This document shows positions 1 through 11,793 of a DNA stretch of 64,000 bases, piece by piece; position 1 is the stretch's first letter, and the number at the start of each line of letters is the position of its first letter. Origin of the DNA: Blakeslea trispora (Eukaryota > Mucoromycota > Mucoromycetes > Mucorales > Choanephoraceae); assembly GCA_025331445.1 (NCBI GenBank), contig JAIWNE010000011.1, forward strand, positions 62,001 to 126,000, read 5' to 3'. Position numbers and translations under genes: made by a program. The notes under the pieces were generated by a model that had not been told where the DNA came from, did no database searches, and worked only from the letters and a program-made list of their open reading frames with translations.

Positions 1-2983
1 ATGGTTGATAAGTCTGATGCTGTTGCTATAAGTAAATCAGTAAGCATGTTTAAGTAATAGCAGCAGTAATAACAACTTACGATTTGTAGAAGTAGACGTT
101 TTGTATGTATCATATAACTGGAGGTGATATCTTAATTTTCTCAAAGAAAATGGTGCTGTTTCAGATATAGAGACAATTCCATTATCAGTCCCAGAAAACC
201 TAACCTCGTCTTGCTTTTCTAATATACTCCCATCAATTGCTACATTGTCAACATTCTCGAAACACTTGTATTCTTCAGATGTAATCTTTTTTGTAGACGT
301 CTGTGCAGGCTGTTATCCTTTCGGATTTCTCAGGAAGTAGACGTCATGCCTTAGCTTTTTAAGTTTGTTTCTTTGAATATAGATATCTTCATCAAACTGC
401 TTTCGGTTTCTTCTCATCTGCGCTATTTGCTCATAAAGATTTTGGTTTGACTTAAGAGCTTTGTTTGCTCTCTCGGAGAGCTTTGTTCCGCATCGTTTTA
501 TCTTGCAGCACCCACAGTTCTTTCAGCTCCTTGATCTTGTTTTTGAGAATAAAATCTCCTCCTGCCTTACATGCTTGTTTGAGCTGATTAGATACTTGAG
601 TTATTTCATGTTGGAGTTTGTTGGCTTGAGTCTTAGAAAAATTTGTGTTGGGAGCCAGTGGTGAAGCCGGTATAGGTGCAGACGATGATGGCTGAGCTTC
701 TTCTTGAGACTTGATCGGCTGACATGTGTTGGCTGGTGAAGCGTTATCAAGTATGTTACAGATACGAATTGTTTCTGCACCAGGAAGTATAACCATGTAG
801 TGACCAAACGTATGCTTCCATTTGTTACAAATAGCAAGTAGTTTTTTCAAATCAAAAAAAGAACTGAACATAGCATCCTTTTGTTCAGTTGCAAGCTGTC
901 TTGTGGTGATAATGTTTCCATCAGAATCATGAACATTTAGTGGTTTTGTTTTTGCGTTAGTTCCGCAAAAGAGACTGAAAAGAGATGGTGCATTCAAATG
1001 GAGAGCATTCAACTGGGAAGGGCTTGTCAAAGGGCAAAGAGAGGCTATTCGCTTTGTCTGTCCGATAGCACGAAAGATAGTATTTGCCATCAAGAAGAAA
1101 GGAATATTATACTGAAAAAATTTTCGATGTCTTGGCAATGACATGTAGGGAGAGTTTACATTGGCAATCATCATGCAGACGTCTGATTCTTTTGGACTCA
1201 AATCTGAAGTTTGTTCTGTTCAAATGGTCAGTCATGCTTCAGACAAGCTTTGTTTGCTAGGTAACTTTACCTTGAAAATGTTGTATCGTAGTTTTTCCTT
1301 GAGGATTTGAATACAATGTTGCTCTCAGAATAGCTACCAAGGCTTTTATTCTTATTCTGGGGGTATCATTGTTGTCTTGCGTAGCATTGTCTTCCAGCTC
1401 TAGAATGCGACCTTCTGCTGCAGGAAGTTCTTCGGCAAGGTTTATGAGATCAAGTAGCTCGTTATCGTCATCATCAATAAGGTTTGGTTTCTCTTGCTGT
1501 TTTAGTTTTCCTTTTGAAAATGCTGATCTCTGTTGAAACCCAAAAAAAAACATTAGCCTGGCATTGTATCAACTAATCCTAAACTACTTGCCTCGTTTTT
1601 CAAAATCTCTTCGTACGTATCTATTCTAACTTGACAGCGGTCTGCTCTAGTCTTCCATTTTTCATCTTGGAAATTACTTTCTTTATATTTTTTGAGCATT
1701 GTCTCTAGCTTGTTTCTTTCTTTCTTGAACAGATTCCGTCGATGACTTCTTGAGTTATTAATCAAACTAATTGAGGAAAAAGGAATGGCTGGCGGGTAGA
1801 CATGATTTTGGGTTTTCTTTGCTTTTTGACGATCTTGCTTTGACTGTGAGAGATAATGCTTATACTGTTTGGTTCGCTCAGGGGCAAGGTGGATACTCAG
1901 TAAATGACTTAGTAGCTGGTTTAGTGTCTTTCTAAAACGACCAGGACGAGTCCACATGTTTTTGAAGTTTACGAAATACATGGAGTAGGCTTTCTTCATC
2001 AAGTAGTTGTCAACAGTACATTTTTCGTCCTATCTAGGAGGCATTGCATCCACAAAAGCCTTGATAATAGGGTTCTTGTTTAAGGTGTCTTTTCTGGTGC
2101 CTTTAGGACCAAAATAGGCACTGTGAATAATTTGGAGATGACTCTGGTCAAAGATGCTTTTGTAAAGCTTTTCAAATACTCTAGATCCTACGCAGTTTGG
2201 TGCAAGTGGAGGAGGCAGGAATTCCTGATTTGATGATGACCCAGAAGTTGGAAGAATGCTTGAAATAGCTTCACCTCGAGCCTCTTGCAAAGATATAGCA
2301 CCTGCATCATCAATAAGAAATGCATAGTTAAGCATCAAGAGAAAAGTGCTGTACACCTTGAAACTATAACAGGAGATGTAATCAGTTACATTCTCAATCG
2401 CTTCATTCAAAGTCTTTATAAAATGATCTTTTATGTCTGGTTTCAAGTCTTTTCGAATGATCTGTCGTATGGCCATTGTAAAGGTTCTGCGCTGTTCTTG
2501 ATTAGACTGTTGTTTAACAATGGAGCCTTCAGCTTCTGTTACAGGAGTATGCGGTTCAGAGACCGTTGGAGTAGCAAGCTGAGCTCTCATATTTACAACA
2601 GTATTATCGAATGCGTCTTGGACATGGTCAACCCAGTATTGATGGCTCTTCTTTGTTGCTCTATTTCTTCTAATATATCTCTCAATAGAGCCAGCCGCAA
2701 AACCATGACTTGATTCAGCGCCAGTTACTACACCCTTCTCTAACCTTGTAGACTTAAGTAAAGTTTCTTTTAAATGACGAAGATCACCATCATTATTTAA
2801 TATGTTGCGTATTTTTGCCTCTAGCCTTCGTTGCATTTCATTGTGCATAGCTTCTAAAAGCATACCATCATCCTCGCGACCTTTTCCTTTTATACGCTTT
2901 CTGCTACTCGGTCCCTCAGATTCTGCTTCACCAAATGGACGTTTGCTTTGAAACAGCCATCTCAAAACAGGAGGATTGTTCAC
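1..2983 (-). pseudogene. Fanzor/TnpB-like RNA-guided nuclease gene, decayed and cut by the window edge
   Basis: Seen: minus-strand coding blocks lie in order from 2983 to 1. The first two (2983-2030 and 2002-1553) share one frame and are separated only by a TAG at 2030-2032; the following blocks (about 1553-1257, 1201-452 and 450-1) are frame-shifted. Block 1201-452 matches the N-terminal part of the second locus at 17508-18197: both carry a PSLF..FC segment, then a KDA(M/V)F..FF segment, then a LPG.(E/K)..RI segment. Near 169-192 the frame reads GTDNGIV, matching GTDNGVV in the second copy. This fits a RuvC-I strand with its catalytic Asp (codon 184-186). A GTAAGT at 84-79 and a TATAG near 32-28 would make an intron. 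The zinc-ribbon half lies outside the window. Family placement is inference from motif order; the long N-terminal part (2983-1257) has no recognised domain. Confidence 0.55.
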
Positions 2984-3089
2984 GCGAGTTGACTCCGGAT
3001 CATACCTAAAAGCCTAAGCCTTCCTTTTACCTTTTCGACGACTTGACATTGTGCAAAAAAGAAAATTATTTAATAGTTGTTAAAAAGCA

Positions 3090-3090
3090 A

Positions 3091-3154
<64 letters not shown>

Positions 3155-3280
3155 AGGAAAGAAGGAAAGAAGGAAAGAAGGAAAGAAGGAAAGAAGGAAA
3201 GAAGGAAAGAAGGAAAGAAGGAAAGAAGGAAAGAAGGAAAGAAGGAAAGAAGGAAAGAAGGAAAGAAAGAAAGAAAGAAA
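3090..3280. repeat. (GAAA)n/(GAAG)n microsatellite
   Basis: About 190 bp of purine-only tetranucleotide repeats. It starts as pure AAAG units, turns into an alternating AAAG/AAGG pattern and returns to AAAG at the right end. It reads as an open Lys/Glu/Arg frame only because the repeat has no stops; it is not a gene. Confidence 0.95.
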
Positions 3281-5224
3281 ATCAGATATATGTCTAGATA
3301 TATATTTTAATCCTGAACACTTGGCTCTGTGTGACGAGAAAGGAAGCTGTTCTTTTTGAAGACTGATTCTTTAAATTAACAGCCTTTGAATCAGTATGTT
3401 GATAGACTATTCATTTTAAAATTCATAGTAGTCAGCAAAGTATCTCTCTCTGTTAAACTTTACTAGGGCATTAAACCTATTTAACTATATGGTATAATTA
3501 GGCTCCAAGCTTGTTGTAGGTATGAGCAAACGATGAATTCATTGTTCTGAGAAGTTTTATCAAATTGTATTCATTGTGTTATTTTTCTCACACTAAAAGA
3601 AAACTTTCAAGAGAGATTTCTAAGTAATGATATATTTGGACACAAGGTGACATAACAAGCTAAAGCTCTATTTGTGTGCTATTATACGAACAGTCCTATT
3701 GTATTTTTACTCTTATATTTGTGATTAGAGTCACAGTTTGCACAAATCGAGAAGAGAAAACTCAAGTATCTGATATATAGGAACGAGAACATAAACACAC
3801 ATAAAATGGTCCTTAGGCAAAGCTAAAGAGAACTCAGATGGGCTGTAAATCCTTATTCATATAACAATAGATATACAAAACAAAAGGCAAAGAAAATACA
3901 GCAATAAGTTTTATGTTATTATAGGAGGGATGAGGCACAAAACACTGTGCTTTTGAACGCTTGGGGATCTTGCATTGTAGAAGGACTTGATAATAGATTT
4001 GTTCAGTTCTAGCTTAGAACCGCTTTTACTTGTTAAGACCAACTTAATGTTTTAGGAGGAAGAAACCGCTTTTATTTAAAATGATATTGGTTTGATATTC
4101 ACATAAAAAATAGTAGTGTGCCCTACCTCTTGCGGCCTTAGTGGACACAAGGAGAGGATTATCTGGCACTATTGTATTGAGGACGTTTGTGAGAAGTTTG
4201 TTCTTTCCGTGCTTCAAAATGCCAATTTTACAGAAGTCATAAACACAGCTATTCAGGGAAGGCATTTTATTGGCTCAGAAAGTTATTTTCAAGTTATGAG
4301 TCTCAGATGAGTTACAGAATAGAAAAACCAGTGTATCTTGTAAGGTAATTAGCTGGAAGACTAAAAAATACTTTGAAAAAAATTTCAAAAAGGAAATTCA
4401 CTGCTTAAAATTCTAATTTTTTTGAGTCTGGGACGAGTCTCAAGGTTGAGATACTGTCCCTTTTTTTTTAATAAACAACTTTACCTTACTTTTATCATCT
4501 ACTGGTTGTTCTGATAGATATACAAAACCTCTATTCCAAATTGCTTAAAGCTCTCTTGATCATTGCGCTCTTATTCTCTATTCACTGTTACGCACAAGAA
4601 TTTTCCTAGTACACAGTTATTTTCCAACCTCTTTTCGCTGCTTTGAATCCTACTCTGTATTTCCTATTTGGTATCTTACTCATTTGACATCTCCTCTTGA
4701 TCTCTTATTACACAACAACCTTATAAGAATCCTTCTCTGACTTTCCATATCATAATGAATAGAACTTTTAGACATGTATTGATAATCCATACATGATGAC
4801 TCATTAACTTGACTGTTTAAATGATTAGTTTGCAAGTCCAACATGACTTCTTTTAGAATAGTATATAAACTCTTTAATCTTCTCTTATTAATAAACTTAA
4901 CTAAAATCTCTCTTATTTACTTTACGCTTGATTGTAGTTTGACATATTCACTACCTAAATCCACATATTGTTATTAGTTCCCTTGATACTTATTACAGAT
5001 CATTGTATTCATTTATTACATCTCCTCTTTTATATTACTTTATTCTCTTTACTTTACTTATATCTCTAGTCGGACGACTTAAAACCTGGTGCTCATTACT
5101 TATAACCTTGCTGCCTGATTGCTCTGACATATCTATTTGTTCTCTTTCTCAAGTTACTGCAAAAACTATCCTTTGTCCTGAAACAACGACATCATATTTT
5201 CGAAGCGGTCAGAAAAATTAAAAA
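3281..5224. other. Intergenic stretch, AT-rich
   Basis: No supported gene. Open frames of 60-80 codons occur (for example around 4044-4265 minus) but show no recognised domain, no splice continuation and no convincing start context. One hairpin followed by a T-tract lies at 4430-4469 (listed separately). Confidence 0.6.
4430..4469 (+). repeat. Imperfect hairpin followed by a T-tract
   Basis: GGGAC at 4430-4434 pairs with GTCCC at 4456-4460, AGT with ACT, and CTCA with TGAG around a four-base AGGT loop, with one 1-nt and one 2-nt bulge; nine T follow. It could be the foldback core of a small transposon or an RNA 3' end. No neighbouring gene explains it. Confidence 0.35.
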
Positions 5225-5297
5225 TGAGGAGTAAGAGAATTGAACTCTTGACCTTCAGATTTGGAATCTGACGCTCTACCAATTAAGCTAACCCCCC
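5225..5297 (-). tRNA. tRNA-Trp (CCA), mitochondrial-type
   Basis: The minus strand folds into a complete cloverleaf of 73 nt. The acceptor stem GGGGGGT/ACTCCTC contains two G-U pairs; the D-arm is GCTT..GAGC; the anticodon stem TCAGA/TCTGA carries loop TTCCAAA, anticodon CCA; the T-arm is AAGAG/CTCTT with loop TTCAATT; the discriminator base is A and no CCA is encoded. The T-loop and A-box differ from the usual nuclear pattern (GGTTCGA in the T-arm) and look like an organellar or bacterial tRNA. The flanks are nuclear repeats, so this may be a nuclear insertion of mitochondrial DNA. Whether it is transcribed is unknown. Confidence 0.75.
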
Positions 5298-6719
5298 TAT
5301 TTGTTTCTCAAAAATTTGAACTATACTATATTCAACAACTATGTCCGGGCCGAACATTTGCCGGACTTTTGCCGGGAATTTTATTATCACAATCTCAACC
5401 TTACATTCGAGCAGCAGTACTTTCATTAGTATTCAAAAATTCGGGGTGAAACTTTTTGAATATATATGCTCTGATCGACTGAATTATATGAGCAGTTGGC
5501 TCAATCTTTGTGTTCTTGTGGTTTGTTAATGAGAAAAAGATTAGGATGTCGTATTTGGGCATATACAGAAGCCAGAACGACTTATAATCGGAAATTCAAT
5601 TAATCGTCATCAAAGGTTATTTTGACAGATAATGTCAAAATAACAATAAATCAAATAATGTTCACAAAGTTGGAAAACTAAAATCATTTCAGATATTACC
5701 AGAGGTAATCCTGAAATCAAACATCTAACAAGCATTGGTAAAAAGCGATGATATGATATATAAAGCGTTCAATGTGCCTAGCTAACACATTGAAAGCATG
5801 ATCAGATTTATGGTCATTGACTCTCCTCTCATCAATACTTGAAATGGCTATATGACATGACACATGTGATAGCAGGATGGTTGCATAGGCCTTATAATAT
5901 CAAGGTAGCAGCATCTAACAAAACAAGCAATGATTCTAGAGATTTCATTATAAGAAAAGACTAAATCATTACTTGGATAAAGATAGTTCTGAGACATAAT
6001 TACAAAGGGCTTGTCTATCGTTATCACCTAATCTAAACTGATCTAAACATCCAACGAAACAAGTGAACAAGTATGAAACAGTTATGCCTGATATATTGAA
6101 ACACTAATCAAGATTAAAACATATCTTATCGAGCATAATTATTATCTCTCCAAGATATAAATCAAGTAAACAGTATATCTCCACCTTATTCAAGGCGGGG
6201 GATGAAATCTGGCTACAGCCATCTTTCAATTAAGGTGACCAGTCATCCTAGTAGGAAAACTGCTCATACAGATAAAATCATAACGGAGCGATTGATTGAA
6301 ACCGAGATAGAAATAATATATAAACACAACATGGACTTGCAGTAGAATTAGTTCCCTCTCTTTCTTTTTAATAAAAAAATCGAGTTCCCTCTCATTGAAT
6401 TTATCTGAGACTGCAAATATCACAGATAGCATTCGAAGAAATAAAATTTGATGTTTTGCCACTATTAGCGGGAAAGTAGACACTAGGGAGAGTGAAAGGA
6501 TCAAGGAGGTCCGAGCGATGAGTAACAGTCGTATTGATGAGACGTCCACAACGGCTGATATAGGAATTAGCAAACTCAAAGTCTGACTGAAAGCATATCA
6601 TGCTGTAATGAGCGGACTTCGACAGTTAAAACTTCCTAGTTTTAAACGAAGAGGAAGGCGAAATGATGAAGAAAATAAGGGAGAAGTTTGAAGGAATGGA
6701 GAGGACAGGTTTTCAAAAC
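5298..6719. other. Intergenic/degenerate repeat DNA
   Basis: No gene supported up to about 6230. A stretch at 5435-5480 resembles a few codons of the Fanzor-like N-terminus (FGVKL) but is too short to claim. From 6230 to 6720 the minus strand has short open frames broken by stops, which could be the downstream part of the LINE relic at 6720-7960. Confidence 0.45.
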
Positions 6720-7960
6720 TCATTAAATTATTGAGAGGAGGGTTGGTCACTCAGAAGCGGATCGGCGCCGGACTCAAATTCAACAATGGAAGGTAACTGA
6801 GTATCTACAAGCGAATCATCCATATCGATATCTGAATCAAAATTGCCAAAGAGGGAATGTTCTGGAGAAAGGGTAGGTTCGTTCAAGTATTTGGGGTTCT
6901 TAAGGCAATGCTTACTAGTGGTGCGACGATGCCACTGTAATCCACAGTTCTAGCATGTTGCTTGAGTTGTAGATAAGGATGCCTGAGTAGGTAAGCAATT
7001 CTGAATCTCAGGAGAAGATTGGCGCTCAACGAGGCGGTGAGAATGACGAGCAGGATTTAATAAGAGCATGAACTTTTTAACTGATTCGATTAAAGGCGTC
7101 AATTGCTCTATGATAAAATGCTCAGGGTCAGAAGTAGCAGGCGAGGAATGATACAAAGAAGGCAGCGGGGAGGTAGACGTAAATGAAACTTCGATGAGGG
7201 CGGGGTTAATCGTCTCCTGTTGAAAAGGCTCAGCAACAGAGGTGGCAGGAGTCTTACGTTTCTTTCCGTATCAATGTTTTTTTCTAGAACAAACTCGTGA
7301 AATGAGACCTGCTGCACCACAGTTATAACAGGTAGTATATTTGCGTCTGGTGATGCGATCAGCTAATACATGTTCAGAACTATGGCTATAGCGAGAGAAA
7401 GGAGGCATTGAAGCCCAAGTGGTTTTGACCTGAACCCTTTCAAAATCTCTTAGTGACGCTTGTTTAGAATCATATGAATAGTCGAAAGTTGGCATGACCA
7501 ATCGATTAAATGAGATAAGGAGTGAAATGAAGTATTAGAGGTCTCTGAAGACTTGATCTCAAGTACAACATAGCCGTTGCCTGCAAAAATTCCCTTTGAG
7601 TTGGTGATAATACCACAATCGACCACTCTGCTTTAATGCAAGAGATTTTGGTTTATATCTCAATGAAGCTGAGCCAAGCCACCATCCCCGCATCCATATT
7701 GAGCAGGAAGACCCGAAAGTGAGATCTTCAAGATCTCAGAAGATGAGAGAGAAGGGAAAGCCTATATTTTGCCCAGTGCCTCTAACTGTAAACTCTCACG
7801 TTGGATTCTGAAATACTTCAGAGGAGAAACAGCACATTCAGCAAAAACTCGGAAGTATTCCCGGCGAGGTGGTTCAGAAATGAGACATAGGTGTTTGTTT
7901 CTACCACAAATTCAAAGAGTTCGTCAATGATGCTGTCCATATCGTTGATGTGCGTTTGAT
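6720..7960 (-). pseudogene. Non-LTR retrotransposon (LINE) ORF1/Gag-like relic with zinc knuckles
   Basis: Starting near 7938 the minus strand encodes MDSIIDELFEF, then ISLSGLPAQYGCGDGGLAQ near 7720-7670, then GNGYVVLEI near 7575. This is the layout of Mucorales LINE ORF1 proteins with an RRM-like part before zinc knuckles. A knuckle cluster follows at 7430-7270: a first knuckle whose cysteines are replaced (SRYSHSSEH..ADR) and a second reading CYNCGAAGLISRVC, where the usual His is Leu. A third Cys-rich segment (NCGLQWH..KHC) lies near 6960-6900. Several stops and frameshifts interrupt the frame, so no protein is made. No target-site duplication or poly-A tail was identified. Confidence 0.6.
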
Positions 7961-8192
7961 GCCTGCATTCACAGTGTCTGCCATGACTTTTTGTTCAGTT
8001 TATATGTTTTCGGGGTTTGAATGCTCCCCTTTTGAAGGTTAGCAGAAGAAGCCATGAGCCATTGCAAAATTAAAAATAAAACCCGCAAAAAATTACAATC
8101 CGCAAAGTAAAAAATCAAAAAACAGTTGAAAGCAAAATTCAATATACACGCAAGTTTTAAAAAAAAAAAAAAAAAGACAAGAAAATTATAAA

Positions 8193-9520
8193 TTAAAATC
8201 CAGATACAAATACAAGTTCTTGGAAACATTGACCTTCAGTGCTCACTTTTTCATCACCTACAGTGATCTCAGCAGTAGCCTTGTCAAGCCATTGGTAAAT
8301 ATAAGGCTTTACAATCAAAGACTGAACCAATTTTCTGATGACATAAGGGATCTCTGCCAAGACGTCGATCTTATCAATCAGGTTCTTGACTTCGACAGTC
8401 ATTTCAATAAGCACATCTTTGGGCTCTTCAGTCTCTTCTTTCTTGATAGTCTTTCCTTTCCATGTCAACTTGATCTTTTGGGGGATATCATAGTTGGTGT
8501 CTTCATCCTTGACTAAATCGAGCAATTCAACATTGTTGTCAATAGAAACACTGACCAATTCACCGTTTAAGACAAGAGAGCCTTGATTGATGTTGACGGC
8601 ACCATATTGCTTTGTAGTCTGAAATTGCATCATGCCAATAGAGGCTTTGTCAGAGTGGAAATTGACAAAGTTCCAGTTGGAGGCAATCAACTGAGGTTGC
8701 ATACCTTGAATGGCATGAATGAACATACCGTCACCCTCCACCTCATGAATTTTTTGGTCGACAATGAAAGTACCCTTGGCATTGGCGCGAGGCCAGAACT
8801 TGTGTGATACAAAACCGGCAGCAGATGCTTTGTCACCACCCAAGTATGTCTTACCTTCACCTACCTTGAAGCCTTTATCGACACGATCAAAGTCGAGTGA
8901 GACAACAAGTTCGGGATGAGTGATATTAATTTTGTAAGCTTTTTGTTCGGCATCGAGTTGGATAGTAAAGAAATCTGTCTTGACAGAGCGTTTGTCTGCT
9001 GAAAGTTCAAATTTGCTCATATTGATGTTCTTGAACACATTTGTGTTAGTTTCAGGATCATAGAATCGACAGGTGAAGGAGATGGTAGGATTCCAAAGAC
9101 TAATGAAGATTTTAAAATGGATATAAAATGTAAATAAATAGGCTAAAATAAAAGTTATTTTTCTCTGTACCCAATATTAGAATGAATTAATTGAACAAAG
9201 GCAAAAGCGCCTTTCTTGGTAGTAATATAAAATACTTGGTTTTCAGTGGAGGAGCCTGAAGCCAAAGTCCACTCAAGATCTTTGTTATCTAAAGCAGTGA
9301 AAGCTTGACCATCCTTGATAGTATCAGCGACAGTCTGTACAGTTTCAACATTTGTGCCCAAGCCAGTAACGTTAGAAACAGTGCTAGTTATTTGAGAGAC
9401 TATACGCCAAAAGAGAGAATTAGGCAACTCGTATCTATTTCACCTATTTCTTTCTCTTGCATTGCCTTCTTTCAAAAAAAGCAAAGAGAGAGTCTTGTTT
9501 TACTTACACCAAGATGACAT
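8193..9520 (-). CDS. SVF1: Svf1 family lipid-transfer/survival factor
   Basis: Exons on the minus strand: 9520-9508, 9399-9171, 9099-8193; splice phases close to a 382-codon protein, the usual length for Svf1. The first exon is only 13 nt (MSSW plus one base), giving MSSWFSQITSTVSNVTGLG, an amphipathic N-terminal helix as in other Svf1 proteins. Conserved segments include EWTLASGSSTENQVFY, SFTCRFYDP and FWPRANAKG. In yeast Svf1 is a peripheral ER-Golgi lipocalin-like protein that carries ceramide and supports survival under oxidative and cold stress; that role is transferred by homology. The second intron begins GTACAG, a weaker donor, but the junction restores the conserved NIGLWNPTISF reading. 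It lies 3' of the hydrolase gene on the same strand. Confidence 0.9.
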
Positions 9521-9756
9521 TATAAAAAGTATGTATTAGATGAAGAAGAAAGGAAAAAGAAAAAGTCGAAAAATTGCTCAAATACAGAATTTTCTGCATT
9601 TTTTTTTCCTTATTGTGACGACACTTGTGAATCAATTTATTTCATCCGGCTGATCCAAAAGAGGCACAGTGACCATTTTCCTCTTTTCTATTGCTCCTTT
9701 GACACTCTTTCTTAAAGGAATGAATCATAGGTTTTGGGGGGGGGTTTTTAATGATA
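9521..9756. promoter_or_regulatory. Short spacer upstream of SVF1
   Basis: 236 bp separate the SVF1 start from the stop of the upstream hydrolase on the same strand. It holds T- and G-runs (nine G at 9736-9744) and must contain the SVF1 promoter and the hydrolase 3' end. No factor site was recognised. Confidence 0.3.
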
Positions 9757-11793
9757 TTAATGTGTGCTTTCTACGGTCTTTGAGATCTGCTTATCATAAG
9801 CTAGTGCTACTTCATCCATACGCTGTTTTAAACTTGGTCTAGCAAGCCTATCTACCCAGTCTTTCCATACATCTGTTGTCAATTGACTCAATAACTCTTG
9901 CTTTATGTCTGACGTTTGACCATCTGTCGAGATACTCTTAACTGTTAAATTTTCGTCTGTTACATAGCTTGGGCTGTTTTTATCTCGTTTATAGTCAAAA
10001 GGGACAGGCGATCCAGTCACGTCACGTACAAAGGCGCCCAAATTCTTAATTGCCTGAATAGTGCCTTTGTTGGAAAAAAGAAGTTGAAACACATGAGGCT
10101 GGTCTTTGTACATTTCAAGTGATACCTTAGTATCATGTTCATATTTCTCATTGTTTGTTGTTATGGGGGACATATTAGAAGCTTGAAGAGCCGAGAAAAT
10201 AGATTCATCGCGCAATCTCTCGGCAGTACCACATTGCTCAAGTCAATAAACTCATCAGTAAACAGCAACCATTATCATAAGAATAGGATCAACACTTACG
10301 ATCAGCAATCTGGGAAGCCCCCTTAAGGATTTCTTATCAAAAATAGGACTGACCATAGGTAATTTCAAGGCGTCATTGTTTGCATAGAATTGAACTCGAT
10401 GCAGATCAGATCCATTGATAGGAACTGCCTCACTAAATGGACCGATAGAGACCTTAGGAACTTGGTCTTTTCCTTTATAACCCACTTTTGCTTCTTGATC
10501 TATTTTTTCCAAAACTTCAACATCCTCTTCTCTTGCCGGTAATTGAGCGTAGTCAAGTGCGGCAGAAGGAGCATGCTTAAAGCCTGTGGGTGGAAGGTAA
10601 TCAGTCATTATGTTGGAGAGAATAGAAGGCAAAGAATGTGTCAAGTCCATCCTGTTAACAGAGTCAATTTGTTTTATCAGGTCATCCGTGGCTTTTTCAT
10701 GAACCTACCATGGGGAAAGAGCCATTGCTCCAGCCGGAGCAGGCAATCCGGCATCACGAATAGCTATCAACAATGCCATGGTAAGACCGCCACCTGCTGA
10801 GTCACCAGCAACTACAATTTTCTTTGGATTGACGGGCTGTATATTCTCACTATCTTTTGGAGGATCAATAAGATATAGATATGTGGCCAATGCATCTTCT
10901 ACTGCAGCAGGAAATGGGTGTTGTGGAGCCAATCGATAATCTACTGCACATGTTCTGCCTTTAGAATACTTTGAACAAAAAGATATATAGAAGGGAAAGT
11001 ATTTTCTAGTAAGAATCATGGAGAGAGAATGTCTAGACAAAAATAAAACCCAGCTTACCTTAATGATTTTTGAAAGGAATTGCCTATAAAGTCCGCAACA
11101 AGCAAGGTAATACGCGCCACCATGCAAATAAAAAGTAGTACTTTCCTTACCACCATCTACTGGATTGCCTTTCGCTTGTAACCATTCACCCTGAATAGGA
11201 AGCGCGCTTTCTCGATCCTTCTCCCAATTCCAAGCAATGCGCTGTTGGTCTGTATGGGAGAGTTGCTTTGAAATCAATTCGCCTGCTCTCTTTCTGTATT
11301 CGTTTGGCACTGTAAACTTGGTTCGTTTGATATTGGGCGGTACAGGTAGTTTCTTTGCTGTACTCAATTTCTGGAGATCTTCCACTTTCAATTTACTTGA
11401 TCTCTGTAAGAAATCGCGAACGACAGCAATCGTAAGTTCGGTTGTCAAGTTCCAAGATTTAGCAGGTGGACCTTTTTTTTAGTCCCAAAATAGAAAATGA
11501 GAATGATTGACAAGTTTTTAAGGATTTGTGTTACCTTTAGCATAATGGCGGTACATAGTAGATGCGATGATAGGCACAGGGGGAATCAAATGTGCCCATA
11601 ATAATGTATCTGCTATAGGAGAACTTTGGTCTTTATGATCTATTTTTTCTGTTGTGCTGGATGAGCTCAGTGCAGAAGAAGAAGAGGCGAAATTCTTGCC
11701 ATGAAGTGAGGCGGTAAAGCTTCCAGAATCCGAAGTATAATTCAGTGGTTTTGCTTTGACAGTTGCTATTTTTTTTAGGCTTTTGGGAATCAT
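9757..11793 (-). CDS. Alpha/beta hydrolase of the hormone-sensitive lipase family
   Basis: Exons: 11793-11535, 11471-11059, 10968-10709, 10651-10300, 10236-9757. All phases close, giving 587 residues. Signature motifs are in order: HGGAY oxyanion-hole motif near residue 203, [13 protein letters not shown] near 234, GDSAGGG with the nucleophilic Ser near 281, LSPWMDLTHS across an exon junction near 310, [11 protein letters not shown] with the likely acid near 438, and PHVF with the likely catalytic His near 476. These define a serine ester hydrolase (HSL/arylacetamide deacetylase group). The exact substrate cannot be read from sequence. The N-terminal 80 residues are Ser-rich and then hydrophobic ([15 protein letters not shown]), possibly a membrane-associating segment. 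Confidence 0.88.

Noticed and set aside
3043..3310. Two open frames rich in Lys, Glu and Arg
   Set aside because: They are read-through of the GAAA/GAAG microsatellite; no domain, and stops appear as soon as the repeat ends.
5435..5480. FGVKL similarity to the Fanzor-like N-terminus
   Set aside because: Only a few codons match, with no continuation; could be chance.
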